Assembly: GCF_007859315.1 (NCBI RefSeq)
Contig: NZ_VOHA01000003.1
Span: 1-64,000, forward strand
Length of the DNA: 64,000 nucleotides
Source of the DNA: Reyranella sp. CPCC 100927
GTDB lineage: Bacteria > Pseudomonadota > Alphaproteobacteria > Reyranellales > Reyranellaceae
Direction: 5' to 3'
The notes under the pieces are model-generated. The model worked only from the letters and a program-made list of their open reading frames with translations. It had not been told where the DNA came from and did no database searches. Position 1 is the stretch's first letter; each line of letters begins with the position of its first letter. This document shows, one piece after another, positions 8,921-18,145 of this stretch. The position numbers and the translations under genes were made by a program.

Positions 8921-10141
8921 ATGACCATTCGCCGCGCGTTTGTCTGGATCCATCGCTGGACCGGACTGGTCATTGCCGCCTTTCTGATCGCTGCCGGCCT
9001 CAGCGGCAGCATCCTGGTCTTCCAGTACGAGCTTGACGCCTGGCTCAATCCGACCTTGTTCCGGGCATCGACGCCTGGACCAATGCTCCCGCCGTCGGAA
9101 CTGGTGGCGCGCGTTCACCAATCCGATCCGCGCGTCTTCGTGAACAATGTGCCCGTGCGCGTCGAACCGGGCGACGCGGCGCAGATCGGTGTCTCGGCCC
9201 GGCCCGATCCCGCCACGGGCCGTCGTTACGAGGTCGAATACGATCAGGTCTTCGTCGACCCGGTGAGCGGCAAGATTCTGGGCACACGCGAAGGCGACGA
9301 TGCGCTCATCCCGCAGATCTGGGAGTTTCACTACACGTTGCTGGCGTCCGACGGTCTGGGCAAGCTCAGCCTCGGCATCGTGGCGATCGTCTGGACGGTG
9401 AATTGTTTCATCGGGCTCTACGTGAGCCTGCCGCAGGGACGGCCTTTCTTCGTGAAATGGAAGCCGGCCTGGCTGGTGAAGTACAATGTCGGCTTCTATC
9501 GCCTGAACTTCGACCTGCATCGGGCTATCGGCCTGTGGTCGTGGATCGTGATGCTGGCGCTGGCGGTCAGCAGCATCTACATGAACCTGAACTTCGAGGT
9601 GTTTCGGCCCACGGTGCGGCTGTTCTCCAACGTGCCGCTGAGCATCTACGAACCGGAGGTCTATGGGCCCCGGATGCGTGCAGTGGCGGGCAGGCCGCCG
9701 GGCCCCGCGCTGACGATCGAGCAGGTGACCGCCCTTGCCCGCGCGGAGGCTGCCCGCCTGGGCACGCCGGATCTCATGCCGAGCCACGTTGCCTACTTTG
9801 CAGGTCTGCGCGTCTATCGCGTGCTGTTTCGCCAATCGCAGTTCGACCGCGGGTCCGGTCTCGGCCGGCCCATTCTGTACTTTGATGACACCGACGGCGC
9901 CGTGGTCAATGCGGACACGCTGCACAATGCCTCGGCCGGTCAGTTCTTCACGCGCCTCCAGTTCCCCCTGCACAGCGGCCGCATTGCCGGCTGGCCCGGG
10001 CGTCTGGTCGTTTTCCTCAGCGGCATCCTGATCGCCGTCATGTCGGTGACGGGCATATACGTCTGGTGGAAGAAACGTCGTCTGAGAACGCCCATCAGAA
10101 AGCGGGCCATCGAACAGCAGGCCAGGTCGCCATCGCTGTGA
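8921..10141 (+). CDS. PepSY-associated transmembrane protein (siderophore-linked, PiuB-like)
   Basis: The 406-residue inner-membrane protein has four clear hydrophobic segments: about residues 15-37, 147-168, 197-217 and 358-382. It opens with the typical RAFVWIHRWTGL string, in which conserved His residues precede helix 1. PepSY-type periplasmic regions lie between the helices. Such proteins commonly follow ferric-siderophore receptor genes and are proposed to be haem-binding or ferric reductases acting on imported siderophore at the periplasmic face. Here it follows the receptor by 22 bases, as expected. The reductase function is an inference from family context. Confidence 0.85.
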   Translation: MTIRRAFVWIHRWTGLVIAAFLIAAGLSGSILVFQYELDAWLNPTLFRASTPGPMLPPSELVARVHQSDPRVFVNNVPVRVEPGDAAQIGVSARPDPATGRRYEVEYDQVFVDPVSGKILGTREGDDALIPQIWEFHYTLLASDGLGKLSLGIVAIVWTVNCFIGLYVSLPQGRPFFVKWKPAWLVKYNVGFYRLNFDLHRAIGLWSWIVMLALAVSSIYMNLNFEVFRPTVRLFSNVPLSIYEPEVYGPRMRAVAGRPPGPALTIEQVTALARAEAARLGTPDLMPSHVAYFAGLRVYRVLFRQSQFDRGSGLGRPILYFDDTDGAVVNADTLHNASAGQFFTRLQFPLHSGRIAGWPGRLVVFLSGILIAVMSVTGIYVWWKKRRLRTPIRKRAIEQQARSPSL

Positions 10142-10320
10142 GTGCCCGCTGTACGACGGGTCGCGGCGTTCGAAGCACTTGATCGATACATGAAGGGGTG
10201 GCAGTTTCCGCGCCCCGTCTTGGGCGGATAGCGACCGTCCTCGACTCCTGCCACTTTTGCCCGGGCCACCGTCAGGCAGTGTTGTTTGGCGCTGCTTGTC
10301 GACGGCATTCCGACGGTATC

Positions 10321-11949
10321 ATGATTCGTCTCGATAACATCAGCAAGCAGCACGGCCATCAGATCCTGTTCATCGACGCTTCGATGGGCATTCAGAAGGG
10401 AGAGAAGGTGGGACTTGTCGGGCCTAATGGCGCCGGCAAGACGACGCTTTTCCGGATGATCGCAGGCGAGGATCAGCCCGACGATGGCCAGGTGACGGTC
10501 GATCCGGGCATGACGATCGGCTATTTCAGCCAGGATGTCGGCGAAATGTCGGGCCGGAGCGCGGTCGCGGCGGTGATGGATGGCGTCGGGCCGGTGAGCG
10601 CGCTGGCCGCCGAAATGGCCAGGCTCGAGGCCGCGATGGTCGATCCCGACCAGGCCGGGGACATGGATGCCATCGTCGAGCGTTATGGCGAGGTGCAGGG
10701 GCGCTTCGAGGAGCTGGACGGTTATGCCCTGGATGCCCGGGCGCGCGAGGTGCTCGCGGGCTTGAGCTTCAGCCAGGAACGAATGGACGGCGACGTCGGC
10801 TTGCTCTCCGGCGGCTGGAAGATGCGCGTGGCGCTCGCCCGCATCCTGCTGATGCGGCCCGACGGCATGTTGCTGGACGAGCCGAGCAACCATCTCGACC
10901 TCGAAAGCCTGATTTGGCTGGAGGACTTCCTCAAGAAATATGACGGCGCGTTGCTGATGACGTCGCATGACCGTGAGTTCATGAACCGCATCATCGGCAA
11001 GGTCGTGGAGATCGACGGGGGTTCGCTCACCACATACTCGGGCGACTTCGATTTCTACGAGCATCAGCGTGCGCTGGGCGAGAGGCAGCGCCAGGCGCAA
11101 TTCGAGCGCCAGCAGGCGATGCTCGCCAAGGAGATGAAGTTCATTGAGCGCTTCAAGGCGCGTGCGTCTCATGCGGCCCAGGTCCAGAGCCGGGTGAAGA
11201 AGCTCGAGAAGATCGAGCGGGTGGAACCGCCGCGGCGTCGCCAGTCCGTCCAGTTCGAGTTCCGCACCCCGCCACGCTCGGGTGATGACGTGGCGAGCTT
11301 CAAGAACGTTCACAAGGGCTATGGCACGCAGCCGATCTATGCCGGGCTCGATTTCCGGATGCGTCGCAAGGAGCGCTGGTGCGTCCTGGGTGCCAACGGC
11401 GCGGGGAAATCCACACTGCTGAAGCTGGTGGCCGGCGCCACCGAGCCGGACCAGGGCACCGTGACCCTCGGCAGCAACGTCAGGATGGGCTATTTCGCCC
11501 AGCATTCCATGGATCTGCTGGACGGCAACGACACGGTTTTCGAATCGCTGGACGGGTCGTTCCCGCAGGCGGGACAAGGCGCGCTGCGCTCGCTGGCCGG
11601 TTGCTTCGGCTTCTCCGGCGACGATATCGAGAAGCCCTGCCGCGTGCTGTCTGGTGGTGAGAGGGCTCGTTTGGTCATGGCCAAGATGCTGTTCGACCCG
11701 CCGAACTTCCTGGTTCTCGACGAACCGACCAACCATCTGGACATGGCCACGAAGGAGATGCTGGTCGCGGCCCTGTCGGAGTTCGAGGGCTCCATGCTGT
11801 TCGTTTCGCATGATCGCCACTTCCTGTCCGCGCTCTCGAATCGGGTCCTGGAACTGACGCCCGACGGCGTTCATCAGTACGGCGGTGGCTACACGGAATA
11901 TGTGGCACGGACAGGCCAGGAGGCACCGGGCCTTCATCCCGGCGGGTAG
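10321..11949 (+). CDS. ABC-F family ATPase (YbiT/EttA/Uup-like, ribosome-associated)
   Basis: The protein has 542 residues from ATG 10321; the frame is open from 10198, but homologous ABC-F proteins begin at MIRLDNIS. It has two ATPase domains and no membrane segment. Walker A motifs are GPNGAGKTT (about 34-42) and GANGAGKST (about 357-365). Signatures are LLSGGWKMR and LSGGERARL, and both Walker B regions read DEPSNHLD / DEPTNHLD. The inter-domain linker (about residues 250-310) is Lys/Arg-rich, as in the ribosome-contacting arm. These soluble proteins act on the ribosomal E site. It is unrelated to the siderophore genes. The 179 bases upstream contain no other gene. Confidence 0.9.
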   Translation: MIRLDNISKQHGHQILFIDASMGIQKGEKVGLVGPNGAGKTTLFRMIAGEDQPDDGQVTVDPGMTIGYFSQDVGEMSGRSAVAAVMDGVGPVSALAAEMARLEAAMVDPDQAGDMDAIVERYGEVQGRFEELDGYALDARAREVLAGLSFSQERMDGDVGLLSGGWKMRVALARILLMRPDGMLLDEPSNHLDLESLIWLEDFLKKYDGALLMTSHDREFMNRIIGKVVEIDGGSLTTYSGDFDFYEHQRALGERQRQAQFERQQAMLAKEMKFIERFKARASHAAQVQSRVKKLEKIERVEPPRRRQSVQFEFRTPPRSGDDVASFKNVHKGYGTQPIYAGLDFRMRRKERWCVLGANGAGKSTLLKLVAGATEPDQGTVTLGSNVRMGYFAQHSMDLLDGNDTVFESLDGSFPQAGQGALRSLAGCFGFSGDDIEKPCRVLSGGERARLVMAKMLFDPPNFLVLDEPTNHLDMATKEMLVAALSEFEGSMLFVSHDRHFLSALSNRVLELTPDGVHQYGGGYTEYVARTGQEAPGLHPGG

Positions 11950-11980
11950 AGTCGTTCAAATCGGGAGCGCCTGCCTGCAG

Positions 11981-12021
11981 CCTCATCCTGAGGAGCATCG
12001 CGAAGCGATGCGTCTCGAAGG
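11981..12021. repeat. REP-like palindromic element between convergent genes
   Basis: A CCTCATCCTGAGGAG arm and a GCGTCTCGAAGG arm flank an inner hairpin, GCATCGCGAAGCGATGC (11995-12011). The arrangement CCTCATCCTGAGGAG...GCGAAGC...GTCTCGAAGG matches a REP-type element I know from many alphaproteobacterial genomes. It lies between the convergent ABC-F and TPR genes and may act at both transcript ends. Confidence 0.6.
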
Positions 12022-12067
12022 CTGAGCTACAGGCACGCGTGCGTTGCCCGGCCAGGCGCGTTCAAGC

Positions 12068-13774
12068 TCAAGAACAGCACCCATCGGCCTGATAGACCCT
12101 GGTTCTGCACATGCAGGATGAGGTGATGGGTACATCGACCTTGGCCAGAGCCGCGGCAAGCTTCGCCTGCAGCGCCGGAAGCTCCGTCGTGTCGCTACGG
12201 CGCTGCAGGCATTCAACCAGGCCGTGAAGGGCCCAGACATTGTCGGGATGCTGGGCGCAGCGTTGGATCCCTCCGCTGAGGCCCAGGTCATCGCGATAGA
12301 TGCTCTCGGCTTCGGCGTGGTGATCCTGTTCCATGAGCAGCGCGGCAAGCGCGTGGCGGGGCGGGTGCATCCAGGCCCACGGTTCGGTGTAGTTGAGGTT
12401 GTCGTCGCGGTGCACGGCGTCGCGAAGATGCGCGAAAGCCGCGTCGTGGTTGCCGCGATGGTATTCGACTTCACCGTCCAGCATGGCCCCGGCAACAGCC
12501 AACGTTGTCTGTGCGAGGTTGCTGAGAAACTTCAGGTCTGCCGGCAGCCTGGCGACGGCGTCGCGGAACAGCGTTCGTTCGCGGTCGGCGGCTTCGGGAT
12601 CCTGGAGAGTCGCGTAGGCGATACCGCGCGCATAGTGATGCATGGGAGTAGAAATGCGATAGATCTTGGGATCGCCCGGCGGCGGCTCCCCGATGATCTC
12701 GCGCCAGCGCCCGAACCGGACGAGCACGTGCATCTTCATGGCGTAGTAGGCTTCGGTGGTCGTCACGAGCTTCGGGCGATCCTTCATGGTGAGGATGTCC
12801 TCGGTCATGATCGCCCGGATCTTGTTTGCTGCCGCCAGTGCCGGGCCGTATTGGCCCAGGAACATGCAGGTGTGCATCATCAGGTGCAGGTCGTGGCCCC
12901 GTGCCGTGACGTAGAAATTGTGCGATCCCGCGTAGTCCGCGTACATGTCGTCGGCGCGGACCGCGTGCTCGCTCACGATCCTGGCTTTCTCGTAGTCGCC
13001 GCACTGCGCGTAGATGTGGGCGGGCATGTGATTGAGGTGTCCCGCGTCGGGTGCCATCGTCGACAGCAGGTCGGCCGATCGCAGCGCCTGCTCGGGATGG
13101 CTCGACATCTCCATAACATGGATGTGCAGGTGCAGGATCGCGAGGTGCGCCCGTTCGCCGGTCTTGTCGGTCATCGCCATCGAGCGCTCGCAGAGGGCGA
13201 GCGCCTCCAGCGTATCGGCGTTGCGAGCGGGTAGTCCTGTCTTGAGGTCCCACAGCCGGCGGGGCGTGCGGGTGATCAGCGCTTCGACCAGAAGCGCCAT
13301 GATGTCGTGGTCATCGGGAAAGGCATGGTGCACGCGGCGCACCGCGGCGGCATAGTCGTCATCCCATTTGTCGAATTGCTCGGGGCTGACGCCGTGCGGC
13401 TCCTGGAAGCGCCGGGTCAGTGCCTCGACCAGGTGACGTTCGGCGTCCTCCGTTCTTGAGGCGCTCAGTCGGAGGGCGATCTGGAGATGGTCGAAGGCGA
13501 TCCTGGTGAAACGATCGGCCTCGGCCTTGCCGTAGTCGCGCCAGGTGAGGTTGTAGAACGGGCCTGACCCGTAGGCGATGCCCCAATGGGCCATCACGCA
13601 GTCCGGGTCGAATTCCAGGGCCTTGTGAAAGCACTTCACGCCTTCTTCCTGGTTGAAGCCGAAGCACCAATTCAGGCCGAGATTGAACCAGCGCTGCGCC
13701 GCGTCGGATGACGTGCGGATCTTGCGCGTGTGAACACCGAGATCGAAGCGGTCCATCGTGATGGTCATCGTCAT
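12068..13774 (-). CDS. Tetratricopeptide-repeat protein of unknown function
   Basis: The protein has 568 residues, no signal peptide and no membrane segment. It is rich in TPR-like helical pairs, for example near the N-terminus (QRWFNLGLNWCFGF, then EGVKCFHKALEFDPDC) and through the middle, where several short His-rich helices occur (ILHLHIHVMEM, GHLNHMPAHIY, GHDLHLMMHTCMF). The His/Met/Cys content could suggest a metal-binding site, but this is speculative. The start is ATG 13774; an in-frame ATG at 13756 is also possible. It begins 3 bases after the stop of the UbiD-family gene, so the two form an operon. I do not recognise a specific function. Confidence 0.7.
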   Translation of the reverse strand: MTMTITMDRFDLGVHTRKIRTSSDAAQRWFNLGLNWCFGFNQEEGVKCFHKALEFDPDCVMAHWGIAYGSGPFYNLTWRDYGKAEADRFTRIAFDHLQIALRLSASRTEDAERHLVEALTRRFQEPHGVSPEQFDKWDDDYAAAVRRVHHAFPDDHDIMALLVEALITRTPRRLWDLKTGLPARNADTLEALALCERSMAMTDKTGERAHLAILHLHIHVMEMSSHPEQALRSADLLSTMAPDAGHLNHMPAHIYAQCGDYEKARIVSEHAVRADDMYADYAGSHNFYVTARGHDLHLMMHTCMFLGQYGPALAAANKIRAIMTEDILTMKDRPKLVTTTEAYYAMKMHVLVRFGRWREIIGEPPPGDPKIYRISTPMHHYARGIAYATLQDPEAADRERTLFRDAVARLPADLKFLSNLAQTTLAVAGAMLDGEVEYHRGNHDAAFAHLRDAVHRDDNLNYTEPWAWMHPPRHALAALLMEQDHHAEAESIYRDDLGLSGGIQRCAQHPDNVWALHGLVECLQRRSDTTELPALQAKLAAALAKVDVPITSSCMCRTRVYQADGCCS

Positions 13775-13777
13775 AGC

Positions 13778-15163
13778 CTATTTCAGCCAGCCGCGCTTTT
13801 CCGCCGGCACGTTGTCGATGAGCCAGGTCCGGGCGGCATCACGATGGGCCGGGGGCGGCAGTGCCCGCTCGATCCCCTCGATCCGGTCGCCGGCCTTGGC
13901 GGTGGCATCGAACCCCGCCTTGGTTACCAGCCCGCCGTCTTCCATCGCCTCGGACCGGTCGGTACCGGCATGCGGCACCAGAAGCAGGTCCCGCTCGAGC
14001 TTCATGCGGTTGACGCGGGCCCAGTCGACCGCCACCGGATCCCAGGGATCGATGTCGGCGTCGACCACGGTGACGCGCTTCACGAGGCTGACGGCGGCGA
14101 AAGCGGCAAACATCGCGCGCCGCGCCTGGCCGGGCCGCGGCGCCGCGAGTTGCACCACGATGTCGGTGCGGCCGGCGCCCGCTTCGGTGACCGCCACGTC
14201 GCGCACGTTCGGAACGACGGCCGCAATCGCGCTGCGCAGACCAGCCGCGATCGGCAGCGCGCCGAGATAGATGTGCTCGCGGTGATAGCCGGGCTCGATC
14301 GCCTGGTAGATGGCGTCCCGGGCATGCGTGAGCGCGGAGAAGGTGGCGCGGAAGCCCGGGCCATAATTCTCGTACATGCCGTGGTACTCGGAGACGAAAC
14401 CCTCTTCGAGCGGCTGACGGGCGTCGATCTCGCCTTCGAGGACGATCTCGGCGTCCGCCGGCACCAGGAGATCGACGGTTTTCGCCGGCACCATACGAAC
14501 GGGCGCACCGAGCAGGCTGCCGGCGCACTCGATCTCGTCATCGCCCACGCCGAGATAGAGGCATGCCGCCAACTGGATCGCAGGGTGCGCGCCGATGGCG
14601 ACGGCGATCGGCAGGGCCTTGCCGGCTTCGGCGGCGCGTCGGGCAAAGAGCGCCAGATGGTGGTTCGGCGCGATGCCCACCATGGCGATACGCCCGTCAT
14701 GGACGGCGAAGCGCGCAAACGAGGCGTTGCCGCGTCCGCTGTCGGGATCGCGCGCCAGGATGACGCCGGCGGTGATGTAGTGCCGCGCCTCGCGTTCGAA
14801 GAAGCGGGGCACGGGCAACGCGGCGAGCGGATCGTTCACCACGACAACGTCCTGGACGCGGCCGCTCGCGACCGGCACGGGCTTCACCGGGGCGCGGATC
14901 GCCTGGTGGATGCGCGGCACGATGTCGGCAACGTCGATCCCCAGGGCGGCAGCGACGCGGGCGCGGCTGCTCAGCAAATTTCCGGCGACGCGCAGGGATG
15001 ATCCGTTTACCGTCTCGAACAGGAGCGCCGGGCCGGCGTCGGCGGCCGACAGGAAGGCCGAAAGCTCGAAGGCCGGGTCGACGGGCTTCGCGATGCGCAG
15101 GAGTGATCCACTCTGGTCGAGTGCCTCGAGGAAAGGACGAATGGACTGCTGCTCGTTGCTCAT
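13778..15163 (-). CDS. UbiD-family (prenylated-FMN) decarboxylase
   Basis: The 461-residue enzyme resembles UbiD-type reversible decarboxylases, which use prenylated FMN to decarboxylate aromatic or unsaturated acids. Family features are an N-terminal segment FLEALDQSGSLLRI, the central IAVAIGAHPAIQLAA strand, and the acidic EIVLEGEID stretch carrying the E/R/E-type catalytic region. No ubiX-like prenyltransferase gene is in the window, so cofactor would come from elsewhere. It heads a two-gene leftward operon with the TPR gene and is divergent from the PhnD-like/liv operon. That hints, without proving it, that the operons handle a common acid substrate. Confidence 0.85.
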   Translation of the reverse strand: MSNEQQSIRPFLEALDQSGSLLRIAKPVDPAFELSAFLSAADAGPALLFETVNGSSLRVAGNLLSSRARVAAALGIDVADIVPRIHQAIRAPVKPVPVASGRVQDVVVVNDPLAALPVPRFFEREARHYITAGVILARDPDSGRGNASFARFAVHDGRIAMVGIAPNHHLALFARRAAEAGKALPIAVAIGAHPAIQLAACLYLGVGDDEIECAGSLLGAPVRMVPAKTVDLLVPADAEIVLEGEIDARQPLEEGFVSEYHGMYENYGPGFRATFSALTHARDAIYQAIEPGYHREHIYLGALPIAAGLRSAIAAVVPNVRDVAVTEAGAGRTDIVVQLAAPRPGQARRAMFAAFAAVSLVKRVTVVDADIDPWDPVAVDWARVNRMKLERDLLLVPHAGTDRSEAMEDGGLVTKAGFDATAKAGDRIEGIERALPPPAHRDAARTWLIDNVPAEKRGWLK

Positions 15164-15268
15164 GTTGCCCCTGCCACGGCACGCCCGGCGGCGTAGGGCG
15201 CCCAGAATGCCGCCATGTTATCGCGGAAATGCCTGTGGCTGTACTCTAGCGAGGACTTAACCAAAATC

Positions 15269-16099
15269 ATGATCGCCAACGCCCGCATGTATTCCGTCAC
15301 GCCGCCGGTGGCCGCGCTGTGGCGCAGCCTGCTCGCGGCCCTCCTGTCGGATACCGGCGCAGCCATCGAGATCGTGGATCACGCGCCGCCCGCACCGATC
15401 GCCGAGCTCTGGCGCCGGCCCGACAAGGCGGCCGTTTTCATGTGCGGCCTGCCGTATAGCCTGGCCGCGCCGCAGCCGGAGGCGGTCGTGGCGCCCGTGC
15501 CGTCGCCCGCCGCCTATGGCGGGCGTTCCTGCTACTGGAGTGACATCGTCGTTCACGCCGACAGCCCGTTCGGCACGATCGAGGATACGTTCGGCCATCG
15601 CCTCGCCCTGACGACACCCGAATCCCAGTCAGGCTACGCGGCCTTGCTGCATGCCCTGATGTCGTACGCGGCGAGCGCGCCGCTCTATCGCGAGATCATC
15701 GAGCCGCGCTTCACGCCGATGGGCGCTTTGACCGCGGTGATCGAAGGAAAAGCCGAGGTTGCCCCCCTCGATTCCTACGCCTTCGCCCTGCTGTCCAGGC
15801 ATGCGCCGGAGCTGACGGCAAAGGTGCGGATCATCCTGCGCACGGAGCCCACCCCGGCGCCGCTGCTGGTCGCCTCTGCCCCCGCCGCGGCGGTGCGGGA
15901 CGCGTTCCTGGCGGCGCATGAGACGCCTGATGTGGCGGCATTGATGGACCAGCTCTTGCTTGATCGCTTTGCCGTGCCCGCACGCAGTGCTTATGATGCG
16001 CTCAAGGAACGGTTTCTGGCCATGCAGGCGTTCTGGCGTCGCCATCCCTTGGCGAAGACCGCCCATCCGCTGTTTGGTGCCGAACTGAAAACGGGGTGA
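15269..16099 (+). CDS. PhnD-like (periplasmic-binding-protein fold) protein without signal peptide
   Basis: The start at ATG 15269 gives 276 residues (MIANARMYSV); the open frame begins earlier at 15215 without a ribosome site. The sequence follows the phosphate/phosphonate-binding PhnD/ABC-substrate-binding pattern: AVFMCGLPYS, then a GHRLALTTPESQSGY hinge motif, then a late VAPLDSYAFALL. No export signal is visible, so it may act in the cytoplasm or be a ligand sensor. It ends 11 bases before livK and should be co-transcribed with the liv genes. The ligand is unknown. This fold is not a usual part of Liv systems, so its role here is open. Confidence 0.72.
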   Translation: MIANARMYSVTPPVAALWRSLLAALLSDTGAAIEIVDHAPPAPIAELWRRPDKAAVFMCGLPYSLAAPQPEAVVAPVPSPAAYGGRSCYWSDIVVHADSPFGTIEDTFGHRLALTTPESQSGYAALLHALMSYAASAPLYREIIEPRFTPMGALTAVIEGKAEVAPLDSYAFALLSRHAPELTAKVRIILRTEPTPAPLLVASAPAAAVRDAFLAAHETPDVAALMDQLLLDRFAVPARSAYDALKERFLAMQAFWRRHPLAKTAHPLFGAELKTG

Positions 16100-16110
16100 G
16101 GGGAGATTTC

Positions 16111-17253
16111 ATGCGCAAGGGTATCATTGCCGCGACTGTGGCGGCCCTGCTGTTGGGCGGCAGCGCGAGCGCGCAGGTCAAGATCGGCTTTCATGCGCCG
16201 CAGTCCGGCCCCGCGGCGGCCGACGGCAAGTCGTCCACGATCGGCGCCGAGATCGCGCGCGACTGGATCAACGCCAAGGGCGGGGTGCTGGGCCAGAAGA
16301 TCGAGCTGGTGATCTACGACGACCAGAACAAGCCGGATCAGTCGGTGCCGATCGCCAACAAGCTGATCGGCCAGGACAAGGTCGTGGCGGCCGTATCCGG
16401 CAGCTATTCGGGTCCGACCCGCGCCGCGGCCGCGGTATTCCAGCAGGCCCGCATCCCCTACATCTCCGCCTATGGCGTGCATCCCGACATCACCAAGGAG
16501 GGCAACTGGGCCTTCCGCGGTGTGCAACTCGGGCCGCCGCAGGGCAAGGGCGCTGCCAAATTCATTTTCGACAAGTTCGGCAAGGTGAAGATCACCATGC
16601 TGACGATGAACAACGACTTCGGCCAGTCGATCGCCGACGGCTTCAAGGAGGAGGCGCAGAAACTCGGCCTGACCATCGTCAAGGAATACACCTTCGGCCT
16701 GGGCGAGCGTCAGTTCGGCCCGATCGTCGCGTCGGCCAGGGCCGACAACGCCGACGTGATTTACGCCATCGGCTACTACTTCGTGGGCGGCCCGCTGGTG
16801 GCGCAGGTCCGCGCCGGCGGCCTCAAGCAGCCGATCGTGGCGGCGCAGGCCTTCGACTCCATGAAGTTGATCGAGATCGCCAAGGACGCAACCGAAGGGA
16901 TCTACATCGTGGGCGGCATGGATCGCGGCCGCACGACGCCGCCGGACTTCCAGCCCTACCTGGCCGAGTTCAAGAAGCGCGCCGGCTACGATGCCGAGGC
17001 CGTCTCCGCCAATTGCTACTCCTCGGTCATGCTGATGGCCGATGCCATCAAGCGCGCGGGCAGCACCGATCCGGCGAAGATTCGCGATGCCCTGGCCGCA
17101 ACCAAGGACTTCCCGCTGCTGACCGGGCGGCTGGGCTACTTCAGCGCGGTGGGCGAGCTCTATTCGCCGCTCGAGGTGACGCAGGTGAAGAACGGCGCAT
17201 TCGTGGGCGTCACGGTCATCGACGACCAGTCCCTCCTGGCGCCGCCGAAGTAG
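16111..17253 (+). CDS. livK: Branched-chain amino-acid-type ABC transporter, substrate-binding protein
   Basis: The protein has 380 residues from ATG 16111 with GAGGGGAG upstream. A signal peptide (MRKGIIAATVAALLLGGSASA) is cleaved before QVKIGFHAP. The remainder is a type I periplasmic-binding fold, with GKSSTIGAEIARDWINAKGG, ELVIYDDQNKPD and GSYSGPTRAAA, as in LivJ/LivK-type receptors (ANF ligand-binding fold). Members bind leucine-type amino acids but also amides, urea or aromatic acids, so the ligand here is not certain. It is followed 22 bases later by livH. Confidence 0.92.
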   Translation: MRKGIIAATVAALLLGGSASAQVKIGFHAPQSGPAAADGKSSTIGAEIARDWINAKGGVLGQKIELVIYDDQNKPDQSVPIANKLIGQDKVVAAVSGSYSGPTRAAAAVFQQARIPYISAYGVHPDITKEGNWAFRGVQLGPPQGKGAAKFIFDKFGKVKITMLTMNNDFGQSIADGFKEEAQKLGLTIVKEYTFGLGERQFGPIVASARADNADVIYAIGYYFVGGPLVAQVRAGGLKQPIVAAQAFDSMKLIEIAKDATEGIYIVGGMDRGRTTPPDFQPYLAEFKKRAGYDAEAVSANCYSSVMLMADAIKRAGSTDPAKIRDALAATKDFPLLTGRLGYFSAVGELYSPLEVTQVKNGAFVGVTVIDDQSLLAPPK

Positions 17254-17275
17254 GCGCATGCCGCGGTCATAGGCG

Positions 17276-18145
17276 ATGCTGTTCGTCGAGCTGATCGTCA
17301 AGGGGCTGGTCTACGGCTGCATGTACGCGATGATGGCCGTGGGCCTGACACTGGTCTACGGTCTCCTGCGCATCCTGCACATCGCCCATGCCGGCGTCTT
17401 CGCACTCGGCGCCTACATGGCGGTCACCGTCACCAACGCAACCGGCAGCCTGGCGCTCGGCTTCCTGGTCGCGGCGGTGGTGAGCGCGGTGGCGGGTACC
17501 GTCATCTATCGGCTGGCCTACCAGCCCATCCTGCATCATCAGGCCTTCGTGCCGATGGTCGTCTCGATCGGCCTCTTCATCGTGATGCAGGAGGCCTTCC
17601 GGATGATCTTCGGCGCCTACGGCATCGCCTTCGACAACAACCCCTGGTACGTCGCCAACATCAGTCTGGGCGGCATCAACCTGACCTATGTCGAGATCGC
17701 CATGGTGATCACGTCGGTCACGCTGCTGGTGGGCTTCGGGCTGTTCGCAGGGCTGACGCGCGCCGGGATCGGCTGGCGGGCCACGGTGAGCGACCCGCAG
17801 ATGGCGACGAGCTTCGGCGTCGACGCGGTGCGGGTGCGCTACATCAATTTTCTGTTCGGTTCGGCGCTGGCCGGCATCGCGGGCGGCCTCGTCGGCCTTC
17901 TCAACAACTATGTCGAGCCCACGATGGGCGGCGCGGTCAGCTACAAGGCGCTCGCCATCATCGTGCTGGGCGGGCTGGGCAGCGTGCGCGGCACGCTGGT
18001 CGCCAGCCTCGTGCTGGGCGTGGTCGAGGCATTCGGTGCGATCTACCTGGCCGACATCTTCGACCGCGATGCGATCGGCTTCCTGTTCTTGATCATCGTG
18101 CTGATGGTGCGCCCGCAGGGCCTGCTGGGGCGGAGCAGCGGCTGA
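17276..18145 (+). CDS. livH: Branched-chain amino-acid-type ABC transporter, permease
   Basis: The 289-residue inner-membrane permease has about eight hydrophobic segments. The opening LIVKGLVYGCMYAMMAVGLTLVYG-type segment and the GMVVSIGLFIVMQ-like middle region are typical of LivH. The cytoplasmic loop GWRATVSDPQMATSFGVD is the EAA-like contact for the ATPases. It overlaps livM by TGATG (stop 18145, start 18145). It forms the heterodimeric channel with LivM. Confidence 0.92.
   Translation: MLFVELIVKGLVYGCMYAMMAVGLTLVYGLLRILHIAHAGVFALGAYMAVTVTNATGSLALGFLVAAVVSAVAGTVIYRLAYQPILHHQAFVPMVVSIGLFIVMQEAFRMIFGAYGIAFDNNPWYVANISLGGINLTYVEIAMVITSVTLLVGFGLFAGLTRAGIGWRATVSDPQMATSFGVDAVRVRYINFLFGSALAGIAGGLVGLLNNYVEPTMGGAVSYKALAIIVLGGLGSVRGTLVASLVLGVVEAFGAIYLADIFDRDAIGFLFLIIVLMVRPQGLLGRSSG

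Noticed and set aside
12224-13234. Forward open frame opposite the TPR gene
   Set aside because: It is a shadow of the TPR gene; its sequence lacks domain logic, whereas the reverse frame has regular TPR helices.
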